A stretch of DNA of 13,949 bases from JAMWZF01 sp041628615 (GCA_041628615.1 JBFKOW010000087.1:1-13949); one strand, 5' to 3'. Shown: positions 1 through 7,891, counted from the first letter of the stretch. Program-made: numbers and translations. The notes: generated from the sequence alone by a model not told the origin.

Positions 1-2257
1 CCGCGAGCGTCACGATGTCCGGGTCGAAGACCGCGCGGGTGCTGGCGGTATCGAGTTCGACGAGGGCCAGCCCGCAGGCCATCATTTCCTTCGGGACAAG
101 CGAATAGTTCGTCGCCGAGAGGCAGATCCCGATATCGCAGCGGTTGTAGAGGGCGGCGAGCTCCTCGGGCGCCAGCACACCGTGATGGAATGCCGGCAGC
201 GGGAAGGCCGCGACCGGAGGGGCGGACTGTCCGAAGAAGTGAACCTCTATCGGCGCCCCCTGGCGGCCGAGTAGTTCCAGCGCGGCGAGAACGAGGCCGA
301 CGCAACGCCGTTCGGTATGGGTGCGGGCGTAGACGGCGATGCGGACCGGACCAGGCCGCCCGACGGCGAAGCGGGCCTCCTGGGCGTCGGGATCCGCGAT
401 CCGGTAGATCTCGGGATCGAAGGCAAGGTGGAACGATCGCGCCCAGCGTCCGTACCGTTCGCGCATCAGCGTTTCGAGCCATGGGCCGGCGCAGATGCAG
501 CCGAAATCGAAACCATAGGTCCGTTCCGCCAGCAGCGAGGACGCGCCGGTGGCGTGGAATTCGGATTCGTGATCCTGGACGAAGTAGCATTTCGCCGCGA
601 AGCCGCGCGCGCGTTCGACGGCATAGGCCGTGGTCCAGGAGGTCGCGACGGCGATGTCCCCCGTCGCGCGGAAGAAGCCGTCCTCGACGAAAGCGACCCG
701 CGCCGAGACGCAGTTGAAATTCTTGACGATGTCCTGCCAAGCGGCTTCGGCGTCCCGGTGGTGATGCGCCTCCTCGATCCAGATGGTGCATCGGTGTCCG
801 GCGGTCTCCATCGCCCGGATCATCCGGAAGATCGTCGCGTGGCCGCCGCCGCCGATGGTGAAGTCCGGGATGACCCAGTGCAGCGACAGAGTGTCCGCAG
901 ACGGCTCGGCCTGCGGCGGGTCGGCGGGAAGCCGATCGCCGTCGGACGCGCCCTCGACGACCCATCGCGGCAGTCCCGACGCGCTCGAGGCCGCCGGGTC
1001 ATGGACCAGCCTCATCGCGCGGCTGGGATGAGCGCGCCGCCGCTCCTTGCGGCCGAAGACGACGTAGTGGACGAAGGGGTTGATCCCGGCCTCGGCGATG
1101 TCGGCGTAGCTGTCGAGGTAGAACGACGTGGAGAACTCGGCGTTCGGGTCCCGTCGCTCGCGCCAGCCGACGGTCATGAAATGGGCCAGCTGCGCCTCGT
1201 CGTCGCCCTCGACGTCGCCGTAGGTGGCGCGGTACCAGGCGGCGTCGAAGTCCGCCCGGACCGCCCTGGTCTCTTCTTCGAGGGTGGCGGCCCTTGCGGC
1301 GGGCGCAGGGCGCCGACCGAGGACCTCGTGCACCAGCGGGTTGATCCCGGCGGCGCGGAGGTGCGGCCGGGCGGAAAGCGCCGCCTCGGTCGAAAACGCC
1401 GCCGACGGATCGCGGCCCTCGGTCCATCCCACCCGCATGAAGTGGTCGAGCGCCGCCGCGTCGTTCATGTCGCTGAGGTCGGGATTGCATGCCCGGTAGA
1501 AGCCGGCATCGAAATCCGGCGCGACAAGGCGATAGGTCGCGGCGCGGCTCCGCACCCGCTCCGCCAGCCGCTCCGTGCCGCCGCTCTCGATCCGCGCCAC
1601 GAGCGGGTTGCGCCCGGACGCGGCCGCCGCGGCGTTGACCGCCGCAAGGTCGGCGAGCGAGAGGTCGGGCGAGGGATCGATCCCCTCCGCCCATCCCGCG
1701 ACAAGCCACCACGACACGACCGCCCGCGCCGACAGCGCGCCGAGCTCCGGCCGCAGGGCGACGACATGCTCCCGCGAGACGAACGGCGCCGCGAGATCGA
1801 GGAACTCCGCCCGGCAATCGACCGTGCCGGTCCGGCCCCAGCGGCTCAGGTGGACGGTCCGGTTCTCGGACCTGCCGTGGCGCAGAAAGTGCTGGAACGG
1901 ATCGATGCCCTGCTCGGCCACGTCCCGGTTGACTTCGAAGTAGGCATCGACCGAGAAGTCCGGCGCCGGATCCCACGAGTTCCGCCAGCCTTGCTCGCGG
2001 TAGTGGTTCCAGAGTTCGTCGTCAGTCCGTTCAGCCAGCGCGGGGTGCATGAACCGGTAGAACTGGGGGTCGAAGCCCCCGACGCCTTCAAACCCGGACG
2101 AAAATTCCGTGCGCCCCAGCAGTTTCCTGCCCCCCGACCCGAGCCTGCGCCACAACCACAGCGGTATGACAGGCGTTAATGCGGTGAGGGTTCGGGGAAG
2201 GTCAAGCGGTTTCACGCCGCCCCGGACCCGCCGGCCAATCTTCGCCATCCCGGTCAT
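1..2257 (-). CDS. WsaF-type glycosyltransferase with N-terminal repeats (partial, runs off left edge)
   Basis: GT-B sugar transferase, probably adding rhamnose or a similar sugar to a cell-surface polysaccharide in the cytoplasm. The frame is open for 752 codons without its stop. Residues 61-406 hold four degenerate repeats (about 61-133, 143-230, 247-316, 335-406). The best copies read DFDAxxYRxxxxD, HFMxVGWxExRDP, FST, AGINPxVH, GRxxxR. From residue 453 the WsaF-like N-terminal domain begins (HWVIPDF, then four glycines near 469-472). The C-terminal nucleotide-sugar domain follows (IAVYARTHTERR, FFGQ, then SLVPKEMMACGLALVELD with the usual acidic residues). The family core is known to transfer rhamnose from dTDP-rhamnose in WsaF; the donor here is inferred. 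The start is uncertain: ATG at 2257 or 2248, or GTG at 2284 or 2215, none with a clear Shine-Dalgarno. It is divergent from the PLP-enzyme operon. Confidence 0.85.
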   Translation of the reverse strand, partial: MTGMAKIGRRVRGGVKPLDLPRTLTALTPVIPLWLWRRLGSGGRKLLGRTEFSSGFEGVGGFDPQFYRFMHPALAERTDDELWNHYREQGWRNSWDPAPDFSVDAYFEVNRDVAEQGIDPFQHFLRHGRSENRTVHLSRWGRTGTVDCRAEFLDLAAPFVSREHVVALRPELGALSARAVVSWWLVAGWAEGIDPSPDLSLADLAAVNAAAAASGRNPLVARIESGGTERLAERVRSRAATYRLVAPDFDAGFYRACNPDLSDMNDAAALDHFMRVGWTEGRDPSAAFSTEAALSARPHLRAAGINPLVHEVLGRRPAPAARAATLEEETRAVRADFDAAWYRATYGDVEGDDEAQLAHFMTVGWRERRDPNAEFSTSFYLDSYADIAEAGINPFVHYVVFGRKERRRAHPSRAMRLVHDPAASSASGLPRWVVEGASDGDRLPADPPQAEPSADTLSLHWVIPDFTIGGGGHATIFRMIRAMETAGHRCTIWIEEAHHHRDAEAAWQDIVKNFNCVSARVAFVEDGFFRATGDIAVATSWTTAYAVERARGFAAKCYFVQDHESEFHATGASSLLAERTYGFDFGCICAGPWLETLMRERYGRWARSFHLAFDPEIYRIADPDAQEARFAVGRPGPVRIAVYARTHTERRCVGLVLAALELLGRQGAPIEVHFFGQSAPPVAAFPLPAFHHGVLAPEELAALYNRCDIGICLSATNYSLVPKEMMACGLALVELDTASTRAVFDPDIVTLA

Positions 2258-2401
2258 CGGCGGGGGCAGGCCGGCCCGCCCCACCCCCGTTCCGCGCGCG
2301 ATCCGAGCCACGGCGGGATCGCCGTCAGGAAGCGCTTGCGCCCGGACGCCCCTGCGTGGTCGGCTGGGATCACGCCGGACAGACTGTGGGGACGAGGGGC
2401 G

Positions 2402-3457
2402 ATGTCGGAAATACTCAGGAATCGGTGGCGCGGTCGCGGGCTGGACCTCGACGGCCCGGACCCCGTGGCCGATGCCGCCGCGGTGGCCGGGCTTCTGGCC
2501 CGGTGCCCGGCGCACGGCCCGACGCCGCTGCATCACCTGCCCGACCTCGCCCGCGAGGCCGGGGTCGCCGAGGTCATGCTGAAGGACGAACGCGGCCGGA
2601 TGGGGCTTGGCAGCTTCAAGGCCCTCGGCGCCGCCCATGCCATCGCCCGCGAGGCCGCGGCGGCGCGGGCGGCGGCGGGCGGCGGCGACTGGGCCACGGC
2701 GCTGGCCGGCCGCACCTTCGTCACCGCGAGCGCCGGCAACCACGGCCTGTCGGTCGCCGCCGGCGCGCGAGTCTTCGGCGCGGCGGCGGTCATCTACCTT
2801 GCCGAGGCCGTTCCGGAGGGTTTCGTCGCGAGGCTCAAATCCCTCGGCGGCACCGCGGTCCGCGCCGGGGCGACCTACGAGGCCAGCATGGCGGCCGCCG
2901 CTTCGGCCGCGGCGGCGAACGGCTGGACGCTCTTGTCGGACAGTTCCTGGCCCGGCTACGCCGAGCTGCCGCTGCGGGTGATGGAGGGCTACCTGCAACT
3001 GGCCGCCGAGGCCGCGGCCCAGGCCGGCGCCGCCCCCACCCACATCCTCCTGCAGGCCGGGGTCGGCGGCCTGGCGGCGGCGGTCGCCGCCCATGCCCGC
3101 GCCACCTGGGGCGACGCGCCGACGATCATCGTGGTCGAGCCGGAGGCCGCGCCGGCGCTGTTCGAGGCGATCCGGGCGGGCCGCATCGTCGACACCGCAG
3201 GCCCGGCCTCGGCCATGGGCCGGCTCGATTGCAAGACCGCATCGCTGATCGCGCTGCGCGGCCTGTCGCGGGACGCCGACCTGTTCGTCACCATCACCGA
3301 GGCGGAAGGCGAACGCGGCGCCGCGCGGCTGGCCGAGGCGGGGCTGGCCTCCACCCCGTCCGGCGCGGCCGGGATTGCCGCTCTGCTCGCCGGGCTCGAC
3401 CTCGGCTCCGACGCGCGGGTGCTGGCGATCCTGAGCGAGGGGCCCGCCGATGGCTGA
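2402..3457 (+). CDS. Diaminopropionate ammonia-lyase-like PLP enzyme (fold type II)
   Basis: Cytoplasmic PLP-dependent ammonia-lyase of the threonine dehydratase fold, closest by motifs to diaminopropionate ammonia-lyase, which makes pyruvate and ammonia from 2,3-diaminopropionate. Visible motifs: RMGLGSFKALG with Lys73 as the Schiff-base lysine, SAGNHG at 110-115, SDSSWPGY with Asp180, the glycine loop AGVGG at 219-223, and a C-terminal SEGPAD. It is 351 aa, about 45 shorter than E. coli YgeX. The family usually has TDGNHG; here the Asp is Ala111, the form seen in serine/threonine dehydratases, so the substrate may differ. The ATG at 2402 is chosen because GAGGGG lies just upstream; a TTG at 2336 would add 22 unconserved residues. 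The stop overlaps the next gene by 8 bases, so the two are translationally coupled. Confidence 0.85.
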   Translation: MSEILRNRWRGRGLDLDGPDPVADAAAVAGLLARCPAHGPTPLHHLPDLAREAGVAEVMLKDERGRMGLGSFKALGAAHAIAREAAAARAAAGGGDWATALAGRTFVTASAGNHGLSVAAGARVFGAAAVIYLAEAVPEGFVARLKSLGGTAVRAGATYEASMAAAASAAAANGWTLLSDSSWPGYAELPLRVMEGYLQLAAEAAAQAGAAPTHILLQAGVGGLAAAVAAHARATWGDAPTIIVVEPEAAPALFEAIRAGRIVDTAGPASAMGRLDCKTASLIALRGLSRDADLFVTITEAEGERGAARLAEAGLASTPSGAAGIAALLAGLDLGSDARVLAILSEGPADG

Positions 3458-4616
3458 CCGGACGCTGGTGTTCCCCGCCGCCGAATACCGCGATCGCACC
3501 GGGAGGCTGCAACGGGCGATGGACCGCGCCGGTCTGGCCGCGCTCCTGCTGACCGCCCCGGCGGACGTGTTCTACGTCACCGGCTTCCTGACCCGGTTCT
3601 GGGAAAGCCCGGCGCGGCCCTGGTTCGTCGTCGTCCCCGCCGGCGGCGCACCGGTGGCGGTCATCCCGGCGATCGGCGCGGACCTGATGGGCCGCACCTG
3701 GATCGGCGACATCCGCACCTGGGACGCGCCGAACCCTTCGGACGACGGGGTGAGCCTGCTGGCCGGAACGCTGTGCGACCTGACCGGCGACGCGGCGCGG
3801 ATCGGCGTGCCGATGGGGCCCGAAACCCATCTCAGGATGCCGCTGGCGGATTACGACCGGCTGACCCGGGCCGTCGCGCCGCGCCGCTTCGTCGATGCCA
3901 CGGGTCCGGTCCAGCGGGTGCGCGAGATCAAGTCGGAGGCCGAGATCGGCCGCATCCGTGCCGCCTGCGCCATCGCCGGGCGGGCGTTCGACGCGGTGCC
4001 CGGCTTCGCCGCGGCGGGCCGGCCGCTCGACGCCGTGTTCCGCGACTTCCAGCAGGCGCTGCTGCGGGCCGGGGCGGACTGGGTGAGCTATGTCGCCGGC
4101 GGTGCCGGGCCGGACGGCTATGGCGACGTGATTTCGCCCGCCGGGCCCGTGCCGCTGGCCCGGGGCGACGTGCTGATGCTCGATACCGGGGCGGTGAAGG
4201 ACGGCTATTTCTGCGACTTCGACCGCAATTTCGCCATCGGCCCCGCCTCGGACGCCGCGCGGCGGTGCCATGCCGCGCTCTGGCAGGCGACCGAGACGGC
4301 TCTGGCCGAACTGCGGCCGGGGATGCGGGCCTGCGACCTGCACCGCCTGCTGGTGACTGCGCTCGACCGCGCCGGGGCCGCGCCGGGCGGCGGCAGACTC
4401 GGCCACGGGCTCGGTCTCACCCTGACCGAGTGGCCTTCGGTGACGCCCCGCGACGAGACCGAACTGCGCGCCGGGATGGTGCTGACCCTGGAGCCGGGCG
4501 CCGTGGTCGCGCCGGGGCGGATCATGGTGCACGAGGAAAACATCGTGCTGCGCGAGACCGGGCCGGAACTGCTGTCCCCCCGCGCCCCGGCCGAATTGCC
4601 CGAGATCGGACGATGA
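3450..4616 (+). CDS. M24 pita-bread family hydrolase (Xaa-Pro peptidase / ectoine hydrolase-like)
   Basis: Metallohydrolase of 388 aa in the aminopeptidase P, prolidase and ectoine hydrolase (DoeA/EutD) superfamily. The N-terminal creatinase-type domain spans about 10-150 (LLLTAPADVFYVTGF). The catalytic pita-bread domain spans about 160-370. The five expected metal ligands are all present: Asp245 (MLDTGA), Asp256 (CDFDRNF), His319 (LGHGLGL), Glu348 (LEPGA) and Glu363 (HEENIV). The protein therefore looks active. The ATG lies inside the end of the PLP-enzyme gene, and the stop overlaps the next start as ATGA. Together with its EutA-like and PLP neighbours this suggests a role in amino-acid or ectoine-like catabolism, cleaving an amide or imino-acid bond, rather than general peptidase work. 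A plain Xaa-Pro dipeptidase cannot be excluded. Confidence 0.88.
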   Translation: MADRTLVFPAAEYRDRTGRLQRAMDRAGLAALLLTAPADVFYVTGFLTRFWESPARPWFVVVPAGGAPVAVIPAIGADLMGRTWIGDIRTWDAPNPSDDGVSLLAGTLCDLTGDAARIGVPMGPETHLRMPLADYDRLTRAVAPRRFVDATGPVQRVREIKSEAEIGRIRAACAIAGRAFDAVPGFAAAGRPLDAVFRDFQQALLRAGADWVSYVAGGAGPDGYGDVISPAGPVPLARGDVLMLDTGAVKDGYFCDFDRNFAIGPASDAARRCHAALWQATETALAELRPGMRACDLHRLLVTALDRAGAAPGGGRLGHGLGLTLTEWPSVTPRDETELRAGMVLTLEPGAVVAPGRIMVHEENIVLRETGPELLSPRAPAELPEIGR

Positions 4617-5353
4617 CCGGGTTTCCGTACGACCTCGCGCCGCCGCCGGAGACGCGGCTGGGGCTGATCGTGCTGCGGGCCGACGAGACCATCGAGCACG
4701 ACTTCCACCGCCTGTTCGATCCGGCCGCCGTGCGGCTGCACGTCACCCGGATCCCGTCCGGCGACAGCCTGACCCCGGACAGCATCGCCGCGATGGAGGC
4801 CCGCCTGCCCGAGGCCGCGGGCCTGCTTCCGGCCGGAACGGAATTCGCGGCGATCGGCTACGCCTGCACCTCGGGAACGATGCAGATCGGCGCGGACCGG
4901 GTCGCCGCGCTGGTGCGGCAGGGGGCGGCCACGGCAGCGGTGACCGACCCGCTGAGCGCGACACTGCGGGCCGCCGCGGCGCTGGGCCTGCGCCGGGTCG
5001 GGGTGGTGTCGCCCTACATCGTCCCGGTGGCCGAGGGCCTGCGCCGGGCGCTGGAGGCCGGCGGGCTGGAGGTGCCCGGGACCCTGACCTTCGGCGAGGA
5101 GGTGGAGGCGCGGGTGGCGCGCATCGATCCGGCCTCGATCGCCGCGGCCGCGCGCGCGCTGGCGGCGCGGGGCGGGCTCGACGGCGTGTTCCTGTCCTGC
5201 ACCAACCTGCGGACCCTCGACATCATCGGCCCGCTGGAGGCCGACCTGGGGCTGCCGGTGCTCAGCTCCAACACGGTTCTGGCGTGGGACATGACCCGGC
5301 TGTCGGGGGGCCGGACGGCGCCCGGCATGCCCGGACGGCTGTTCACGCACTGA
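4613..5353 (+). CDS. Asp/Glu racemase superfamily protein, EutA/maleate isomerase-like
   Basis: Cytoplasmic enzyme of 246 aa in the Asp/Glu racemase superfamily, in the branch with maleate cis-trans isomerase, arylmalonate decarboxylase and EutA. Both active-site cysteines are present: Cys85 in GYACTSGT and Cys196 in LSCTNLRT. Two cysteines favour a racemase or isomerase over arylmalonate decarboxylase, which keeps one. The ending with SSNTVLAWDM is typical of the maleate isomerase/EutA branch. It is the last gene of the three-gene operon, and its ATG overlaps the M24 stop by 4 bases. EutA is known from ectoine-utilisation clusters, where its exact reaction is poorly settled. Here it may change the stereochemistry of an intermediate for the PLP lyase; that is inference. 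Confidence 0.85.
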   Translation: MTGFPYDLAPPPETRLGLIVLRADETIEHDFHRLFDPAAVRLHVTRIPSGDSLTPDSIAAMEARLPEAAGLLPAGTEFAAIGYACTSGTMQIGADRVAALVRQGAATAAVTDPLSATLRAAAALGLRRVGVVSPYIVPVAEGLRRALEAGGLEVPGTLTFGEEVEARVARIDPASIAAAARALAARGGLDGVFLSCTNLRTLDIIGPLEADLGLPVLSSNTVLAWDMTRLSGGRTAPGMPGRLFTH

Positions 5354-5604
5354 CGTGCCGCCGGCGGGTCAAGACAGGCGGGACCGGGCCCGCTCCGGGC
5401 ACCCGGCTGCGCCGCGGCCGCCCTGTGACGGATCGCGGCCTTTGGGGCCAAACCCCGGATATCGTTTCCGATTCTTCCGATCCGCCTTGGAAATGCCGCA
5501 ATTCCGCCGCGGTTCCGCCGCCATCGCGCGGGACACTTTTCCTGCTTGGGGGCACGTTCGCCCGGAGACCCATCCTCCGGGCCGGTCCGAAAGGCAGGCT
5601 TCCC
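5354..5604. other. Intergenic stretch, no gene seen
   Basis: This 251-bp gap separates the catabolic operon from the small-protein gene. Several short frames cross it, but none has convincing codon use or a recognisable product. The part around 5450-5510 is less GC-rich than its surroundings and may hold the promoter of the small protein, but I could not pick a -35/-10 pair with confidence. No strong terminator hairpin was found after 5353. Confidence 0.5.
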
Positions 5605-5775
5605 ATGGCCAAGCGTTCTCCTCCCGACGATCCCCCGCCCCGCCGGCCCGACAAGGACGGCCCGAAGACCCCGCCCGGCACCGCCGCCAAGACGCGCGCC
5701 GCGAGCGGGTCGGGCCGGAAGCCCGGGCCGGAACCGGACAAGCCGGTCGTGTTCAAGGATTTCGCCAGTATCTGA
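5605..5775 (+). CDS. Small Pro/Lys-rich hypothetical protein
   Basis: A 56-aa protein that I do not recognise. It is rich in Pro, Lys, Arg, Asp and Gly and starts MAKRSPPDDPPPRRP. It has no hydrophobic segment, so it is probably cytoplasmic and disordered. The last residues (KPVVFKDFASI) are less biased and look like a short peptide motif. The ATG at 5605 has a reasonable purine-rich site upstream (AAAGGCAGG). The stop codon overlaps the left arm of a terminator-like hairpin, a good sign of a real short transcription unit. A chance frame in GC-rich DNA remains possible. Confidence 0.5.
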   Translation: MAKRSPPDDPPPRRPDKDGPKTPPGTAAKTRAASGSGRKPGPEPDKPVVFKDFASI

Positions 5776-5795
5776 GCCCGCCCCGATGCGGGCTC
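5774..5795 (+). terminator. Terminator-like hairpin after the small protein
   Basis: Perfect 8-bp stem GAGCCCGC / GCGGGCTC with a 6-nt loop (CCCGAT). It begins inside the TGA stop of the small protein. Only a weak T-rich stretch (GTTTCC) follows, so it may be a modest terminator or an RNA-stabilising 3' hairpin. Confidence 0.5.
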
Positions 5796-5817
5796 TGGCG
5801 TTTCCGGGGCCGCGGCC

Positions 5818-5829
5818 TATCCTGCCGGC
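5818..5829 (+). promoter_or_regulatory. Putative -10 element for a leaderless tfoX-like mRNA
   Basis: TATCCT at 5818-5823 is followed by exactly 6 nt and then the ATG at 5830. No Shine-Dalgarno is present between them. A -10 at this distance would place the transcript start on or next to the A of the ATG. A weak -35 candidate (CTGGCG) lies 17 bp upstream. Confidence 0.35.
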
Positions 5830-6183
5830 ATGGCGGCAGTGTCGACCCTTCCCAATCTCGGCCCGGCGACGGAGGCGGCGCTTGGCGCGGTCGGCATCGG
5901 GTCGGCCGAGGCGCTGCGCGAACTGGGCGCCGATGCCGCCTATCGCCGCTTGCTGGAGGCCGGCCACCGGCCCCATTTCATCGGCTACTACGTGCTGCAC
6001 ATGGCGCTGCAGGGACGGCCCTGGAACGATTGCCGGGGCGCCGAGAAGGCGGCGCTGCGCAGGAGCTTCGACGCCCTCAAGGCGGCGGCGGGGGCGACGG
6101 TGCCGACCGGAATCGAGGCCGAACTGGAGCGGTTCGGGGTCGGTGACCCGGCCCGGCGACGGAAGCGACCAGACCGCGCTTGA
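5830..6183 (+). CDS. TfoX/Sxy C-terminal domain protein
   Basis: A 117-aa protein matching the TfoX/Sxy C-terminal domain, a small helix-hairpin-helix-like fold. The N-terminus reads LPNLGPATEAALGAVGI, followed by LRELGADAAY and then HFIGYYVLHMALQGRPWND. In gammaproteobacteria the full two-domain Sxy/TfoX works with CRP to switch on competence genes. Here only the C-domain exists, so the role is unknown and a competence role should not be assumed. The charged tail after about residue 107 (DPARRRKRPDRA) is not part of the domain. It is followed after 30 bp by the DUF4112 gene on the same strand, whose putative -35 overlaps this stop codon. Confidence 0.85.
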   Translation: MAAVSTLPNLGPATEAALGAVGIGSAEALRELGADAAYRRLLEAGHRPHFIGYYVLHMALQGRPWNDCRGAEKAALRRSFDALKAAAGATVPTGIEAELERFGVGDPARRRKRPDRA

Positions 6184-6207
6184 TCCGGCGCCGCCCGCGC
6201 ATATGTG
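6180..6207 (+). promoter_or_regulatory. Putative promoter of the DUF4112 gene
   Basis: TTGATC at 6180-6185 and TATGTG at 6202-6207 are 16 bp apart. The -10 hexamer ends 6 nt before the ATG at 6214, the same spacing seen at other starts in this window. The -10 is imperfect because its last base is G. Confidence 0.35.
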
Positions 6208-6213
6208 AATCGG

Positions 6214-6606
6214 ATGAACATGCAGCAGGACATCGACACCGAACTGGCGCGGATCCGGCGCGTGGCGTGGCGGATGGATGCGCTGTTCTTCGTGCCGGGC
6301 ACCAACTTCACCCTCGGTCTCGACAACCTGCTCGGACTGATCCCGGTGATCGGCGACGCCGCGGCACTGGGACCGTCGGTCTGGATCGTCTGGAAGGCGC
6401 GGCGGCTGGGGGCGACGCCGGGGGCCATCGCCTACATGGCCGGAAACCTCGCGCTCGACTTCCTGATCGGGTCGATCCCGATCGTCGGCGACATCTTCGA
6501 CGTCATCTACAACGCCAACATCCGCAATTACCGTCTGCTCGAACGCAACCTCGCCCGGGTCGCCGCACAGGCGCGGGACGTGTCCGTGGACCCGCGCGCC
6601 GCCTGA
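6214..6606 (+). CDS. DUF4112 family membrane protein
   Basis: A 130-aa protein of the DUF4112 family, function unknown, likely in the inner membrane. Two similar segments make an internal duplication: LDNLLGLIPVIGDA and LDFLIGSIPIVGDI. Each is hydrophobic with a conserved Pro-x-x-Gly-Asp, so the chain probably enters or crosses the membrane twice. It is followed by NANIRNYRLLE, which is typical of the family end. The start is uncertain: ATG at 6214 fits the putative leaderless promoter, while GTG at 6205 and ATG at 6220 are also possible. No clear Shine-Dalgarno separates these choices. Confidence 0.82.
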   Translation: MNMQQDIDTELARIRRVAWRMDALFFVPGTNFTLGLDNLLGLIPVIGDAAALGPSVWIVWKARRLGATPGAIAYMAGNLALDFLIGSIPIVGDIFDVIYNANIRNYRLLERNLARVAAQARDVSVDPRAA

Positions 6607-6658
6607 CGCCTTCCCCGCCACGGAACGATGGTGTTTGATCGTCCCGGGGGTGAAGGAC

Positions 6659-7891
6659 ATGCCGCGACGCAACCAGGCCAGACCCGGCAAGAGCCCCGAG
6701 GACCGCCTGCGGGCCGCCTCGCGCGCCTATGCCGCCGAGGACCCGGAGACCGCCGCGCGCCTCTGCCGTCCGCTGATCGGACGCAGGCTCGGCCTTCAGG
6801 ACCGGGCCGCGCTGGCGCGGCTGCTGTCGCTTCTGGGCGATCCGGCCGCCCGGGCCGAACTGGCGGCGGCCGAGGCCGCGATCGCGGCCGCCCGCGCCAG
6901 CACCGATCCGGGCACCCGCGGCGAGCTTGCCCGGGCGCTGGTCCTGCTGGACCGCGCGGACGAGGCGCTGCCGGTCCTGGCCGCGCAGCTTCGGGAGGCT
7001 CCCGCGGACCGCGACTCGGCGATGCTGGCGCTGCGGCTCCACCTCGATGCCGGGGACGCCGGCGCCGCGCTCGATGCCCTGGCCCCGGTCTTCGACGCGC
7101 TCCCCGATCCGACCCGTCCCATGCTGACCGTGGCCAAGGTGCTGGGCCAGGCCGGCCACCGGGCCGAGGCGTTGTCGCTGCTCGACCGGGCGGCAAAAGG
7201 CGCGGCGGGGGGATCCGCCGAACTGGCCCATGTCCGGGCCGGGATCGAGGGTCGCGCGCCGTCCGGCCAGGGCCGCATGGCGACCGAGATTTTCGACGCC
7301 TTCGCAGAGGATTACGACGCGAACCTCGCGCGGATCGAGAACAACGGACCGGCGATGATCGCGGCGCTTCTGGCGGCGGTTTCCCCGCCGAGGGGCCGGG
7401 TTCTCGACGCCGGCTGCGGCACCGGGCTCTGCGCCCGCCTGTTGCGGCCCCACGCGACCCGGCTGACCGGCTGCGACATCTCGGTGCCGATGCTGGAGAA
7501 GGCCCGCGCGAAGAGGGCCTACGACGCGCTGGCGCGGTCCGACCTGTCCGAGCCGGCGACCCTGCCCGCGGGGCCCTTCGACCTGATCGTGGCGGCAGAC
7601 GTGATGACCTATTTCGGCGACCTCGCCCCGGTGCTGCGCGGGCTGGCCGGGGTGCTGGCGCCGGGCGGATGGGTCGCGTTCACCGTCGAGGAGGCGCCGG
7701 AGGGCGCCCCGGTCTTCGGCCTGGCGGCCTCGGGGCGCTACCGGCACCGGGCCGACGGGCTCGGGGCGATGCTGGCGGCAGCGGGGCTCACCGCGCCGCG
7801 GCACAGCCACAGGGCGACCCTGCGCACCGAGTTCGGGCAGCCGGTGCCGGGGCTCGCCGTCGCGGCGCAGCGGCTGGCGCTGTTCGGATAA
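6659..7891 (+). CDS. TPR-containing SAM-dependent methyltransferase (COG4976 type)
   Basis: A 410-aa cytoplasmic protein of the predicted TPR-methyltransferase type. Residues about 1-205 are Ala-rich helices with TPR-like periodicity (RAASRAYAAEDPETAARLCRP, LARALVLLDRADEALPVLA), probably for protein binding. Residues about 210-410 form a class I methyltransferase: IFDAFAEDYDANL, then motif I VLDAGCGTG at 248-256, then GCDIS with the acidic residue expected to bind the ribose, then VAADVMTYFGDL and LAPGGWVAFTVEE. The substrate is unknown. ATG at 6659 is chosen because GGGGGTGAAGGA lies immediately upstream; a TTG at 6635 would put that purine tract inside the protein. The gene ends before a strong bidirectional terminator. 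Confidence 0.85.
   Translation: MPRRNQARPGKSPEDRLRAASRAYAAEDPETAARLCRPLIGRRLGLQDRAALARLLSLLGDPAARAELAAAEAAIAAARASTDPGTRGELARALVLLDRADEALPVLAAQLREAPADRDSAMLALRLHLDAGDAGAALDALAPVFDALPDPTRPMLTVAKVLGQAGHRAEALSLLDRAAKGAAGGSAELAHVRAGIEGRAPSGQGRMATEIFDAFAEDYDANLARIENNGPAMIAALLAAVSPPRGRVLDAGCGTGLCARLLRPHATRLTGCDISVPMLEKARAKRAYDALARSDLSEPATLPAGPFDLIVAADVMTYFGDLAPVLRGLAGVLAPGGWVAFTVEEAPEGAPVFGLAASGRYRHRADGLGAMLAAAGLTAPRHSHRATLRTEFGQPVPGLAVAAQRLALFG

Noticed and set aside
317..2179. A 620-codon plus-strand open frame
   Set aside because: It lies opposite the glycosyltransferase gene, whose minus-strand frame has clear WsaF motifs. The plus-strand product is an Arg/Gly/Asp-rich sequence with no recognisable domain, typical of antisense frames in GC-rich DNA.
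3294..5350. Long antisense frames over the M24 and EutA-like genes
   Set aside because: They mirror genes with intact catalytic residues and overlapping starts and stops, and show no domain themselves.
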